The notes: a model not told the origin generated them from the sequence alone. A DNA stretch of 8,152 nt from Thermaceae bacterium (GCA_015490435.1 WFXV01000099.1:1-8152), one strand, 5' to 3'; positions 1 to 6,830 are shown, counted from the first letter of the stretch. Numbers and translations are program-made.

Positions 1-1073
1 GTGAGGCTGCAAACGGCGTAAACGAGCCGCCCCCCGGGCAGGGTGGCCCGGGCCGCGGTTTCGAGGAGCCGGCGCTGGAGCGCGGCCATCTGCTCGGGGT
101 CCCCGGGTTGGATGCGGTAGCGGAGCTCGGGGTGGTGGCGGAAGGTCCCGGTGCCGGTGCAGGGGGCGTCGAGCAGCACGTAAGGGGCCCGCTCCGCAAT
201 CGGCCGGGTGAGGTCCGCGGTCTTGAACGCCACCGCGATCCCGAGGCGCTCTAGGTTTTTTCGCCCGGCCTCCTGGCGCCTTGGGTTTTTGTCGTAGCTG
301 GTGACCTGGGCGCCCTGGGACGCGAGCCAGGCGGCCTTAAGCCCGGCGCCGCCCGCGAGGTCGAGGACCCGCGCCCCCGGGGGCACTTCGAGCAGCTGGG
401 CGGCAAAGAGCGAGGCGGGGTTTTGCGGCTGGATCCGGCCCGACCGGTAGGCGGCAAGCGCCCGCAAGGGGCCGCCCATGAGCTTCAGGCTCCCGGGCAC
501 CGGCCCCGTTTCGTAGGGCACCCCCTCCCGCTCGAGCGCCTCCTCGGCCCCGGGAAAGGCGGTGACCCAAAGCGGCGGGGGTTCGTTGAAGTGGAAGACG
601 AAGTCCGCGTCGCCGAAGAAGCGCCGCCAGTGCTCATAAAGGAATCGAGGGATGGAGGCCTCGATCCAGGGCGGCGCTTTTCGCGCCCGCACCCGGCGGA
701 GCACCGCGTTTACGAGCTTCGCCTGCCCGGGCGCCTCGGCCTTGGCGAGCTCCACCCACTGGCTCACGGTGGCGTAGTCGGGGGTGCGCAAGAAAAGCTT
801 TTCGAAGGTGCCGAGGCGCAGGATCCAGCGGGCGGGCTCGGGCAGGCGCCCGGGGGCGCGGAGCCAGGGCTTGAGCGCGTGGTCCAGGTAAAGAAGGCGC
901 TGGAGGGTGCCGTAGGCGAGCTGGGTGGCGAGCCCCCGGTCGGGGCCTTCGAGCGCGCTTCTTTCCAGGGCGAGGTCGAGGGTGGGCTCGAGGTACTTCC
1001 CCTTGGCCACCCGCAGGAGTACGCGAAGCGCGAGGGCCCGCGGGCCCTCGCGCGGCTTTTCTTGCTTTGTCAT
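1..1073 (-). CDS. rsmB: 16S rRNA (cytosine-C5) methyltransferase RsmB (Sun/Fmu), C terminus off-window
   Basis: SAM-dependent enzyme that makes m5C in 16S rRNA (m5C967 in E. coli). I translated this minus-strand frame by hand from the ATG at 1073; 357 full codons are present. Residues about 10-130 form the NusB-like RNA-binding domain, with YGTLQR at 54-59 and the RsmB hallmark VNAVLR at 121-126. The Rossmann methyltransferase domain follows. It has motif IV DAPCTGTGTF (Cys305) and motif VI YAVCSL (Cys355), the two cysteines used for product release and catalysis. E. coli RsmB is about 430 aa, so probably only the last few tens of residues are missing. Motif I reads DLAGGAGLKA (238-247) instead of the usual DLCAAPGGKT. 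The ATG overlaps the stop of the upstream peptidase gene as ATGA, so translation is probably coupled. A GGAGG lies too close to the ATG to be an ordinary ribosome site. The NusB-like domain favours RsmB over RsmF. Confidence 0.92.
   Translation of the reverse strand, partial: MTKQEKPREGPRALALRVLLRVAKGKYLEPTLDLALERSALEGPDRGLATQLAYGTLQRLLYLDHALKPWLRAPGRLPEPARWILRLGTFEKLFLRTPDYATVSQWVELAKAEAPGQAKLVNAVLRRVRARKAPPWIEASIPRFLYEHWRRFFGDADFVFHFNEPPPLWVTAFPGAEEALEREGVPYETGPVPGSLKLMGGPLRALAAYRSGRIQPQNPASLFAAQLLEVPPGARVLDLAGGAGLKAAWLASQGAQVTSYDKNPRRQEAGRKNLERLGIAVAFKTADLTRPIAERAPYVLLDAPCTGTGTFRHHPELRYRIQPGDPEQMAALQRRLLETAARATLPGGRLVYAVCSL
1028..1053. repeat. Perfect 26-bp palindrome inside the 5' end of rsmB
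   Basis: The left arm GCGCGAGGGCCCG (1028-1040) is followed with no spacer by its exact reverse complement CGGGCCCTCGCGC (1041-1053). Symmetry ends there: 1027/1054 do not pair. It lies about 20-45 nt downstream of the rsmB start codon and encodes part of the basic N-terminal tail ahead of the NusB-like domain. As RNA it could fold into a very stable GC hairpin close to the translation start. Whether it has a role is unknown. Confidence 0.85.
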
Positions 1074-1756
1074 TCCTCCCGCGCGGTGGAGAGGATCGCC
1101 GCGTACTGCAGGAGGTAGGCCACGCTCATCGCCAGGGCGGCGACGTAGGTGAAGGCGGCGGCGGTGAGCACCTTACGGGCCCCGGGGAGTTCCTCGGGGG
1201 AGAGCAGGTTGAGCTCCTTGAGCTTTTTAAGCGCCCGCCGGCTGGCGTCGAGCTCGACCGGAAGGGTGACCAGTTGGAAGAGGGCGGCGGCCCCAAAGAG
1301 GTAGAGCCCGAGCTTCGCGAGCCCCAGCGCCCCGATCATCAGCCCGATGATGAAGAGCCAGGGGCCGAGGTTCGAGCCGATCTGGGCCGCCGGCAGGAGC
1401 TGGTGGCGCACCACCAGCCAGGTGTAGCGGCGGGCGTCCTGGATGGCGTGGCCGGTTTCGTGGGCGGCCACCGCCAGCGCCGCGATGCTGGCCGAGGCGT
1501 AGTTGGGCTCGGAGAGCCGAACCGCCTTCTTCAGGGGGTCGTAGTGGTCGGTGAGCATCCCGGGGACCGGCTCGACCCGAACCTGGGTGAGCCCCTCCGA
1601 GTCGAGCACGATCCGGGCGGTCTCGGCACCGGAGAGCCCCCGCCGGTTGGGCACGCGGCTGTAGGTGGCGTAGGTCTTCTGCAGCCACCCCTGGATCAGC
1701 AGGGTGGCGACGAACACCAAGAGGATCAGCCAGGTGAAGGGTCCGAAAAGCATCAT
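1070..1756 (-). CDS. YugP-type membrane zinc metallopeptidase (Zn_peptidase_2 family)
   Basis: Predicted integral-membrane neutral zinc peptidase of the B. subtilis YugP family; its substrate is not known. Numbered from the TTG at 1765 (231 aa), the zinc motif HETGH is at 102-106, inside AVAAHETGHAIQD. The conserved PVELDASRRAL segment at 169-179 probably gives the third ligand (Glu171). Hydrophobic stretches at about 7-25, 134-150, 152-169 and 200-222 suggest four membrane segments, one at the N terminus and the rest after the zinc motif. Length is normal for the family. The start is uncertain: TTG 1765 follows an in-frame TAG by one codon, while ATGs lie at 1756 and 1753. I chose ATG 1756, which gives 228 aa and has a weak GGGAAG upstream. 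A TAGGCT hexamer (1766-1771) nine bases upstream could be a -10 element. The gene lies 61 nt after spoVS, and its TGA overlaps the rsmB ATG. Identification is firm; function beyond a zinc peptidase is not. Confidence 0.88.
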   Translation of the reverse strand: MMLFGPFTWLILLVFVATLLIQGWLQKTYATYSRVPNRRGLSGAETARIVLDSEGLTQVRVEPVPGMLTDHYDPLKKAVRLSEPNYASASIAALAVAAHETGHAIQDARRYTWLVVRHQLLPAAQIGSNLGPWLFIIGLMIGALGLAKLGLYLFGAAALFQLVTLPVELDASRRALKKLKELNLLSPEELPGARKVLTAAAFTYVAALAMSVAYLLQYAAILSTAREE

Positions 1757-1817
1757 GCTTCCCAAAGCCTAACCCAGGCCAGATGGGAAGACTGAGCGCC
1801 GGTTTCCGGTTCGCGCC

Positions 1818-2090
1818 TTAGGGGTTCAGGGGCTGCGCCTTGATGGTGAAGCGCAGCGCGGTCCGCTCCTCGTTCTCCAGCTCGAGCTTGACGAAGGCCG
1901 GCTTGACGTAGAGGTCGAGGTTGTCCGGGGTGATGTAACCGCGGGCGATGGCGATGGCCTTCACCGCCTGGTTCACCGCCGCCGGGCCGATGGCCTGCAC
2001 CTCGACCTCGCCCTGGGAGCGAAGGAGCGCGGCGATCGCGCCCGCAACGGAGTTGGGCCTTGATTTACCGGACACGCGTAACGTTTCCAC
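1818..2090 (-). CDS. spoVS: SpoVS-family protein (stage V sporulation protein S homologue)
   Basis: A 90-aa protein matching the SpoVS family along its whole length. It opens with METLRVSGKS, followed by SVAGAIAALLR (14-24), an EVEVQAIGPAAVNQAVKAIA block (28-47), ARGYI, and a final beta-rich segment ending ALRFTIKAQP. The family has been proposed in published sequence analysis to adopt an Alba-like nucleic-acid-binding fold. In Bacillus it affects septation and coat assembly during sporulation, but close homologues occur in many bacteria that do not sporulate. The start is GTG at 2090, supported by a GGGGAGG ribosome site five bases upstream (2096-2102). The gene has its own promoter and is first in an apparent spoVS-peptidase-rsmB transcript. 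A DNA- or RNA-binding regulator is a reasonable inference, but no target can be read from the sequence. Confidence 0.9.
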   Translation of the reverse strand: METLRVSGKSRPNSVAGAIAALLRSQGEVEVQAIGPAAVNQAVKAIAIARGYITPDNLDLYVKPAFVKLELENEERTALRFTIKAQPLNP

Positions 2091-2095
2091 AGCAA

Positions 2096-2102
2096 CCTCC
2101 CC
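2096..2102 (-). promoter_or_regulatory. Ribosome binding site of spoVS
   Basis: On the minus strand GGGGAGG stands five bases before the GTG start codon at 2090. This fixes the non-ATG start of spoVS; no better site serves another start in that frame. Confidence 0.75.
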
Positions 2103-2125
2103 ACGAAGTCAAGATTACGAAATGT

Positions 2126-2155
2126 ATCTTAGTCGGCGGCTTTTTCCGGTGTCAA
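2126..2155 (-). promoter_or_regulatory. Sigma70-type promoter for spoVS operon
   Basis: On the minus strand a perfect -35 TTGACA (2150-2155) is followed after 18 bases by TAAGAT (2126-2131), a 4/6 match to TATAAT. The predicted transcript starts near 2119, giving a leader of about 30 nt that contains the spoVS ribosome site. The -35 overlaps the left arm of the inverted repeat at 2146-2172. Confidence 0.7.
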
Positions 2156-2172
2156 GCAAAAACGCACACCGG
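2146..2172. promoter_or_regulatory. Inverted repeat between divergent promoters, candidate operator
   Basis: CCGGTGT (2146-2152) and ACACCGG (2166-2172) are exact inverted copies separated by 13 bases; equivalent bases are 20 bp apart, about two helical turns. The left arm overlaps the spoVS -35 (2150-2155). The right arm ends two bases before the gltB -35 (2175-2180). The position would suit a dimeric regulator controlling both genes. The regulator is not identifiable from the sequence, and chance is not excluded. Confidence 0.45.
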
Positions 2173-2174
2173 CG

Positions 2175-2203
2175 TTGACCGGTTTTTCGTTGGCCTGTAT
2201 AAT
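2175..2203 (+). promoter_or_regulatory. Sigma70-type promoter for gltB
   Basis: TTGACC (2175-2180; 5/6 match to TTGACA), a 17-base spacer, then a perfect TATAAT (2198-2203). This is close to consensus and is the strongest promoter visible in the window. Transcription should begin near 2210, leaving a leader of about 60 nt before the gltB ATG. Confidence 0.82.
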
Positions 2204-2260
2204 TTACGCAACACGGCCGCATCTTCTTTCCGTCGTCGCCGGTATCCCCCAGAAAAATCC

Positions 2261-2268
2261 GGAGGTGA
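2261..2268 (+). promoter_or_regulatory. Strong ribosome binding site that sets the gltB start
   Basis: GGAGGTGA is fully complementary to the 3' end of 16S rRNA and sits just before ATG 2270. It decides the start against an in-frame upstream extension and places the catalytic cysteine at residue 9. Confidence 0.9.
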
Positions 2269-2269
2269 A

Positions 2270-5200
2270 ATGCACGAGTTCGAACGAGACGCCTGCGGTA
2301 TCGTCGCGGTAATCGAGAAGGACGGGGTTCCGCGCCACCGGAACGTGCTCCGGGCGATCGACGCCCTCTACCGGATGGCCCACCGGGCCGGGGCCATCCT
2401 CGGCGAGGGCGACGGCACCGGGGTGATGACCGACCTGCCCCGGGAGCTTTGGGTCGAGCGCTTCGACCGGGCCGGGCTCGACCCCAAGCTTCCGATGAAC
2501 CCGCGGTTCTTCGTGGGCCACCTCTTCGTGCCCCGGGATCAGGCCGAGCGCATCCCCGAGATCCTCGATTTCATCCGGGTCGAGGGCACGAAGCACGGGG
2601 TGCGCCTGCTCTTCGACCAGCGGGGGGAGACGAACCCGCGGGTCTTGGGCCCGGTGGGGCGGCGGACGGAGCCCGTCTTCCTGCAGATCGCGGGGCTCTC
2701 CGAGGGCGGCGACGGCGGGCTCTTCGAGCTCGGGCTCTTGCTCGAGGAACGCTACCCGGTCCACGTGGTCTCGCTCTCTACCCACGTGGTGGTCTACAAG
2801 GTGCGGGGCTCGGCGGAGATCTTGAAGCGCTACTACCCCGAGCTCGCGCTTCCCAACTTCCGCTCGCGGATCACCCTCGGCCACAACCGCTACTCGACCA
2901 ATACGCTCTCGACCTTCGAGCAGGTGCAGCCTTTTGGCCTGCTCGCCCATAACGGTGAGATCAACACCATCGAGCGGCTTCGGCGGGAGCTCCTCGCCTA
3001 CGGCGTGCCGCTTTCCGGGGGGTCCGACTCCCAGGACCTGAACCGGATGCTGCAGACGCTGATCTTCCGCTTCCGGCTCAGCCTGCCGGAGGCGATGGAC
3101 CTGGTCTTTCCCCCGATCCTCGGCGAGATCCACGGCTACTCCCCGGCGCTCAAGGACCTCTACGTGGGGTTTCGCGAGCGGTTTGGGCCCCTGGCCCAGG
3201 GACCGGCGGCGTTGGTTACCCGCTACGCCTCGGAAGCGGTCTTCGCCACCGACGCCATGGGGCTCAGGCCGCTTTGGTTCGTGGAGACGCCTTACGAGTA
3301 CGTCTTTTCCTCGGAGCGGGGGGTCTTTACCGCAGAGGAGTTCGTCAGGGAGCCGAGGCCGCTGGCCCCGGGCGAGCGGATCGGGGTGCGGATCGAGGAC
3401 GAGGGGGTCAAGGTGCTGCCTTACGACCGGTACCAGCGGCTCGTGCTCGAGCGCACCCTCCGCCGAAACGCCCTCGTGGAGGGGGTGCGGGTTCGGCTCG
3501 AGGGGCCGGGGGGCCCGGCCGGGCTCACTGGCGGCGCCGGCGAGGAGGCGGCGGTCTACGCGCCCCCTTCGATGGGGCTCAAGCGGGCGTTTGGCTGGGA
3601 CCGCTGGGACGGGCGCTACTTGGCGGCGCTCGCCAAGACCGGCCGGGAGCCGGTGGGGAGCCTCGGCTGGGACGCGCCGCTTGCCGCCCTCGACCCCGAA
3701 CGGCCGAACCTCGCCGAGTTCTTCAAGGAGACGGTGGCGGTGGTGACCAACCCCGCCCTCGACCGGGAGCGCGAGGTCGAGCACTTCTCGACCCGGGTCC
3801 TCCTTGGCCGGCGGGCGCTGCCTGATGCGAGCGGGGGCGGGAAGGTGGTGGAGCTCTTGCTGCCGATTGTGCTCGAGCCCACCTTCCCGGGCGCGGCCGA
3901 GGCCGCTGCCGGCCGGGGCACGCTCACCGCCGACGTGCTGCTCGAGCGTTTTTCGCACGCCGTGCTCGTCCCCCGGTTCTCGGTGGAGGAGGGGCTGCTC
4001 GCCGGGCTCAAGCGGCTCGGCGACGAGGCCGTGCGGGCGGTCCGGGAGGGGGCGGAGCTCCTCGTCCTCGACGACCGCGAGGCCTTCGAGGGCGGGGTCT
4101 GGATCGACATCCACCTGGCCCTCGCCGAGGTGGAGCGCCGGCTCGCCGAGGCCCGGGACGAGCGGGGCGTCGCCCTCCGGCGGCAGACCTCGATCCTGCT
4201 CCGCTCGGGCGGGATCCGGAACCTCCACGACCTGATGCTCGCCCTCGGGCTCGGGGCCGACGCGGTGGCGCCCTGGCTGATGCAAGCCGAGGCGCTTTCG
4301 GTGGCCGGCGAGGCGGGGGTTTTGAACCTGCTCGACGCCCTGAAGAAGGGCATCGAGAAGGTGATGAGCACGATGGGGATCCACGAGCTCAGGGGCTACG
4401 GCCGGATCTTCTCGGCCATCGGCCTCGCCCCCGAGCTCGCCGAGCGCTTCGGGGTGCGCACCTTCTTCGCCTCCGAGGGGCGGGGGTACGGGTTTAGTGA
4501 GCTCGAGCGCACCCTGCTTTCCCGCCTCGACTTCCTGGGAGCGGCGAAGGTTCGCCCGCCCCGGGAGTTCCGCATGAGCCCCCGGGTTTACAAGGCCGCC
4601 CAGCAGGTGGCGATGGGCCAGGCCTCCTTCGAGGACTACGAGGCCAAGGTGCGGGCCCTGGAGCGCGAGGCCCCGGTGGCCGCCCGCCACCTGCTCGAGG
4701 TCCGCTTCCCCGAGCGCTCGCCGGTCGAGCCCTCCGAGGTGGATCTTTCGGTCGGAGGCCACTCGCTCCCCTTCGTGATCAGCGCGATGAGTTTCGGCTC
4801 CCAGGGGGAGACCGCCTTCCGCGCCTACGTCGAGGCCGCCCGCGAGCTCAACATGCTGGCGATGAACGGCGAGGGCGGCGAGATCCCTGACCTGCTCGGC
4901 CGCTACAACCGCTGGCGGGGACAGCAGGTGGCCTCCGGGCGCTTTGGGGTCCACGCGCTGATGCTGAACTCAGCGGCGGTGATCGAGATCAAGATCGGCC
5001 AGGGGGCAAAGCCCGGCGAGGGCGGCCACCTCCCGGGCAAGAAGGTCACCGAGAAGGTGGCCGCGGCCCGGAACGCCGTCCCCGGCGTGGACCTGATCAG
5101 CCCCTCGAACAACCACGACCTCTACTCGATCGAGGACCTGGCCCAGCTCGTGGAAGAGCTCAAGACGGTCAACCCCGAGGCCAAGATCTCGGTCAAGGTG

Positions 5201-6733
5201 CCGGTGATCCCCGGTATCGGCACCATCGCCATCGGGATCGCGAAGGCCGGGGCCGACATCATCAACCTCTCGGGCTTTGAGGGGGGCACCGGCGCCGCCC
5301 GCGAACACGCCCTCAAGTACGCCGGGCTGCCGGTCGAGCTCGGGGTGCGCCGGGCCCACCGGGCGCTGGTGCGGGCCGGGCTCCGCGACCGGGTCGAGCT
5401 CTGGGCCGACGGGGGTCTGAGAACCGCCTACGACGCGCTCCGCATGGTGCTCCTGGGCGCCGACCGGGTGGGGTTCGGCACCATGGCGATGGTCGCGATC
5501 GGCTGCACCATCTGCCGCGGCTGCCAGTACAACACCTGCCACGTGGGGATCGCCACCCAGATCGAGAGCGAGGAGGAGGCGAGGCGGCTAGGACTCAAGC
5601 GCTTCGTGCCCCGGCGGTTCGACCCCGCGGTGGAGCACCTGGTCACCTTCTTCGGGGCGATGGGGGAGGAGCTCAGGAAGCACGTGGCCCGGCTAGGGGT
5701 AAAGAGCCTCTCCGAGCTCGTGGGCCGGAGCGAGCTGCTCGAGCAGGTCGCTGGGCACGAGCTCCTCGATCTCGACTACCTCTTCGAGCCGGTGAGCCCG
5801 CCCGAGTGGCGCACCGACCGCGGCGCCCGGGTCCTCCGCCGGCCCACCAACGAGCTCACCCGCTCGATCACCCAGGTGGTGCTTGCCGCCTACGAGCGGG
5901 GCGAGCGCGAGCTCGTCTTCCAGGAGGGGCCGGTGGGCTCGGCCGACCGGGCGCTCGGCACCCACCTCGCCGGGGAGCTCGCCCGGCGCCGCCTCGCCGG
6001 CAAGAAGTTCGAGGCCGAGATCGAGCTCCGCTTCGACGCCGGCAGCGTGGCCGGGAACGGGCTCGGGGCCTTCAACCTCGACCCCATCCGCATCGTGGTC
6101 GAGGGCGGGGCCCAGGACGGGGTGGGGAAGAGCGCCTTCGGCGGCGAGGTCTTCGTCATGAAGGGCAAGAACCCCTACGGCGTCTACGTGGACGGCTCGG
6201 TGGGCAAGTCCTTCGCCTACGGCGCCATCCGGGGGCTCTTCATCGTCGAGGGCAACGCCGACAGCCGCTGCTGTATCCGGCTCTCTGGGGCCGACGTGGT
6301 GCTCGCCGGCGAGCCCGAGCGCCCGCTCGCCGACGAGCTCGGGAACCTCGGCGCCCGGGCCAACCTCAAGGGTTTCGCCTTCGAATACATGACCCGGGGG
6401 CGGGCGGTGGTGCTCGGGGACCCCGGGCCCTGGATGGCGAGCGGGATGACCGGGGGAAGGGTCTACCTCAGGCGCTGGCCCGAGATGGGGCTCGACGAGG
6501 CCGCCTACCGCCGGCGGCTCGCCAAGGGGGCAAAGGTAGAGCTCCGTCCCTTGGACGAGGAGGGGGTGCGGGACGTGCGGGAGCTCCTCGGCCGCTACGA
6601 GGAGGTGCTGAGGGAGGCCGAGCGCCACGAGCGGGCCGACCAGATCGCCCTGCTCGCCGCCCGCCCCGAGCGCCACTTCTTGATGCTGGTACCGCTCAGG
6701 GCCCAGGAGGACCAGGAGGTGAGCACGGAGTAA
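2270..6733 (+). CDS. gltB: Glutamate synthase large (alpha) subunit
   Basis: Transfers the glutamine amide nitrogen to 2-oxoglutarate, giving two glutamates; a cytoplasmic FMN/[3Fe-4S] enzyme of 1487 aa, the usual family size. The ATG at 2270 makes an N terminus MHEFERDACG, whose short propeptide would be removed to expose nucleophile Cys9. The class II glutaminase domain (about 9-410) shows RYSTNT (207-212), AHNGEIN (226-232) and GSDS (251-254). The central domain contains KTGREPVGS (from 456) and VTNP (492-495). The FMN domain (about 800-1170) shows SAMSFGS (838-844), GEGGE (867-871), QGAKPGEGG (911-919) and SGFEGGTG (1001-1008). Fe-S ligands with C-x5-C-x4-C spacing are C1079, C1085 and C1090. 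The GXGXG beta-helix domain begins near 1258. Departures are an extra Cys1082, SPSNNHD (944-950) where SPPPHHD is usual, and an insert near 1348-1371. No gltD lies beside it, so NADPH or ferredoxin dependence is undecided. Confidence 0.95.
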   Translation: MHEFERDACGIVAVIEKDGVPRHRNVLRAIDALYRMAHRAGAILGEGDGTGVMTDLPRELWVERFDRAGLDPKLPMNPRFFVGHLFVPRDQAERIPEILDFIRVEGTKHGVRLLFDQRGETNPRVLGPVGRRTEPVFLQIAGLSEGGDGGLFELGLLLEERYPVHVVSLSTHVVVYKVRGSAEILKRYYPELALPNFRSRITLGHNRYSTNTLSTFEQVQPFGLLAHNGEINTIERLRRELLAYGVPLSGGSDSQDLNRMLQTLIFRFRLSLPEAMDLVFPPILGEIHGYSPALKDLYVGFRERFGPLAQGPAALVTRYASEAVFATDAMGLRPLWFVETPYEYVFSSERGVFTAEEFVREPRPLAPGERIGVRIEDEGVKVLPYDRYQRLVLERTLRRNALVEGVRVRLEGPGGPAGLTGGAGEEAAVYAPPSMGLKRAFGWDRWDGRYLAALAKTGREPVGSLGWDAPLAALDPERPNLAEFFKETVAVVTNPALDREREVEHFSTRVLLGRRALPDASGGGKVVELLLPIVLEPTFPGAAEAAAGRGTLTADVLLERFSHAVLVPRFSVEEGLLAGLKRLGDEAVRAVREGAELLVLDDREAFEGGVWIDIHLALAEVERRLAEARDERGVALRRQTSILLRSGGIRNLHDLMLALGLGADAVAPWLMQAEALSVAGEAGVLNLLDALKKGIEKVMSTMGIHELRGYGRIFSAIGLAPELAERFGVRTFFASEGRGYGFSELERTLLSRLDFLGAAKVRPPREFRMSPRVYKAAQQVAMGQASFEDYEAKVRALEREAPVAARHLLEVRFPERSPVEPSEVDLSVGGHSLPFVISAMSFGSQGETAFRAYVEAARELNMLAMNGEGGEIPDLLGRYNRWRGQQVASGRFGVHALMLNSAAVIEIKIGQGAKPGEGGHLPGKKVTEKVAAARNAVPGVDLISPSNNHDLYSIEDLAQLVEELKTVNPEAKISVKVPVIPGIGTIAIGIAKAGADIINLSGFEGGTGAAREHALKYAGLPVELGVRRAHRALVRAGLRDRVELWADGGLRTAYDALRMVLLGADRVGFGTMAMVAIGCTICRGCQYNTCHVGIATQIESEEEARRLGLKRFVPRRFDPAVEHLVTFFGAMGEELRKHVARLGVKSLSELVGRSELLEQVAGHELLDLDYLFEPVSPPEWRTDRGARVLRRPTNELTRSITQVVLAAYERGERELVFQEGPVGSADRALGTHLAGELARRRLAGKKFEAEIELRFDAGSVAGNGLGAFNLDPIRIVVEGGAQDGVGKSAFGGEVFVMKGKNPYGVYVDGSVGKSFAYGAIRGLFIVEGNADSRCCIRLSGADVVLAGEPERPLADELGNLGARANLKGFAFEYMTRGRAVVLGDPGPWMASGMTGGRVYLRRWPEMGLDEAAYRRRLAKGAKVELRPLDEEGVRDVRELLGRYEEVLREAERHERADQIALLAARPERHFLMLVPLRAQEDQEVSTE

Positions 6734-6761
6734 GCGGGTGCGCGCGGTGAGGGCGCTTTTG

Positions 6762-6789
6762 GGACCCAGGCTTTGGCCTGGGTCCTTTT
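6762..6789 (+). terminator. Intrinsic terminator of gltB
   Basis: A perfect 10-bp stem, GGACCCAGGC (6762-6771) with GCCTGGGTCC (6776-6785), closes a TTTG loop and is followed at once by TTTT (6786-6789). It starts 28 nt after the gltB stop codon. There is no T tract on the opposite strand, so it acts only rightward. It makes gltB look monocistronic. Confidence 0.88.
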
Positions 6790-6795
6790 CTCGTT

Positions 6796-6826
6796 CGGCC
6801 CCGCCGTCTTTTCTCGGGCGGGGCCG
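6796..6826. other. GC-rich hairpin without T tract in the convergent gap
   Basis: CGGCCCCGCC (6796-6805) pairs perfectly with GGCGGGGCCG (6817-6826) around an 11-base loop. Neither strand has a run of T after it. It may back up termination from either side or protect RNA ends; no specific role can be read. Confidence 0.5.
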
Positions 6827-6830
6827 GGCG

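Noticed and set aside
423..1795. Two plus-strand open frames opposite rsmB and the zinc peptidase (423-1118 and 1067-1795)
   Set aside because: Both are antisense shadows of genes with clear family motifs, and neither has a ribosome site or a recognisable fold.
1799..1809. CCGG-TTT-CCGG hairpin after spoVS as a terminator
   Set aside because: A 4-bp stem with no T tract is too weak; read-through into the peptidase gene is more likely.
2150..2168. Reading the promoter inverted repeat as a CRP/FNR or NtcA site
   Set aside because: The TGT and ACA half-sites are 13 bases apart, too wide for the roughly 6-8-base gap of those families.
2240..2264. A 4-bp CCGG/CCGG hairpin around the gltB ribosome site as a riboswitch or attenuator
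   Set aside because: The stem does not extend beyond four pairs and no conserved riboswitch core or leader peptide is visible in the 60-nt leader.
2060..2269. In-frame N-terminal extension of gltB by 70 residues
   Set aside because: It would run through the promoter and the GGAGGTGA ribosome site, and would move the catalytic Cys away from the processed N terminus. The ATG at 2270 fits the family.
2204..4954. A 916-codon open frame antisense to gltB
   Set aside because: It is low in complexity (His, Pro, Gly, Glu, Arg, Leu), has no recognisable domain, and exactly mirrors a well-conserved gene; stop codons are rare in GC-rich antisense frames.
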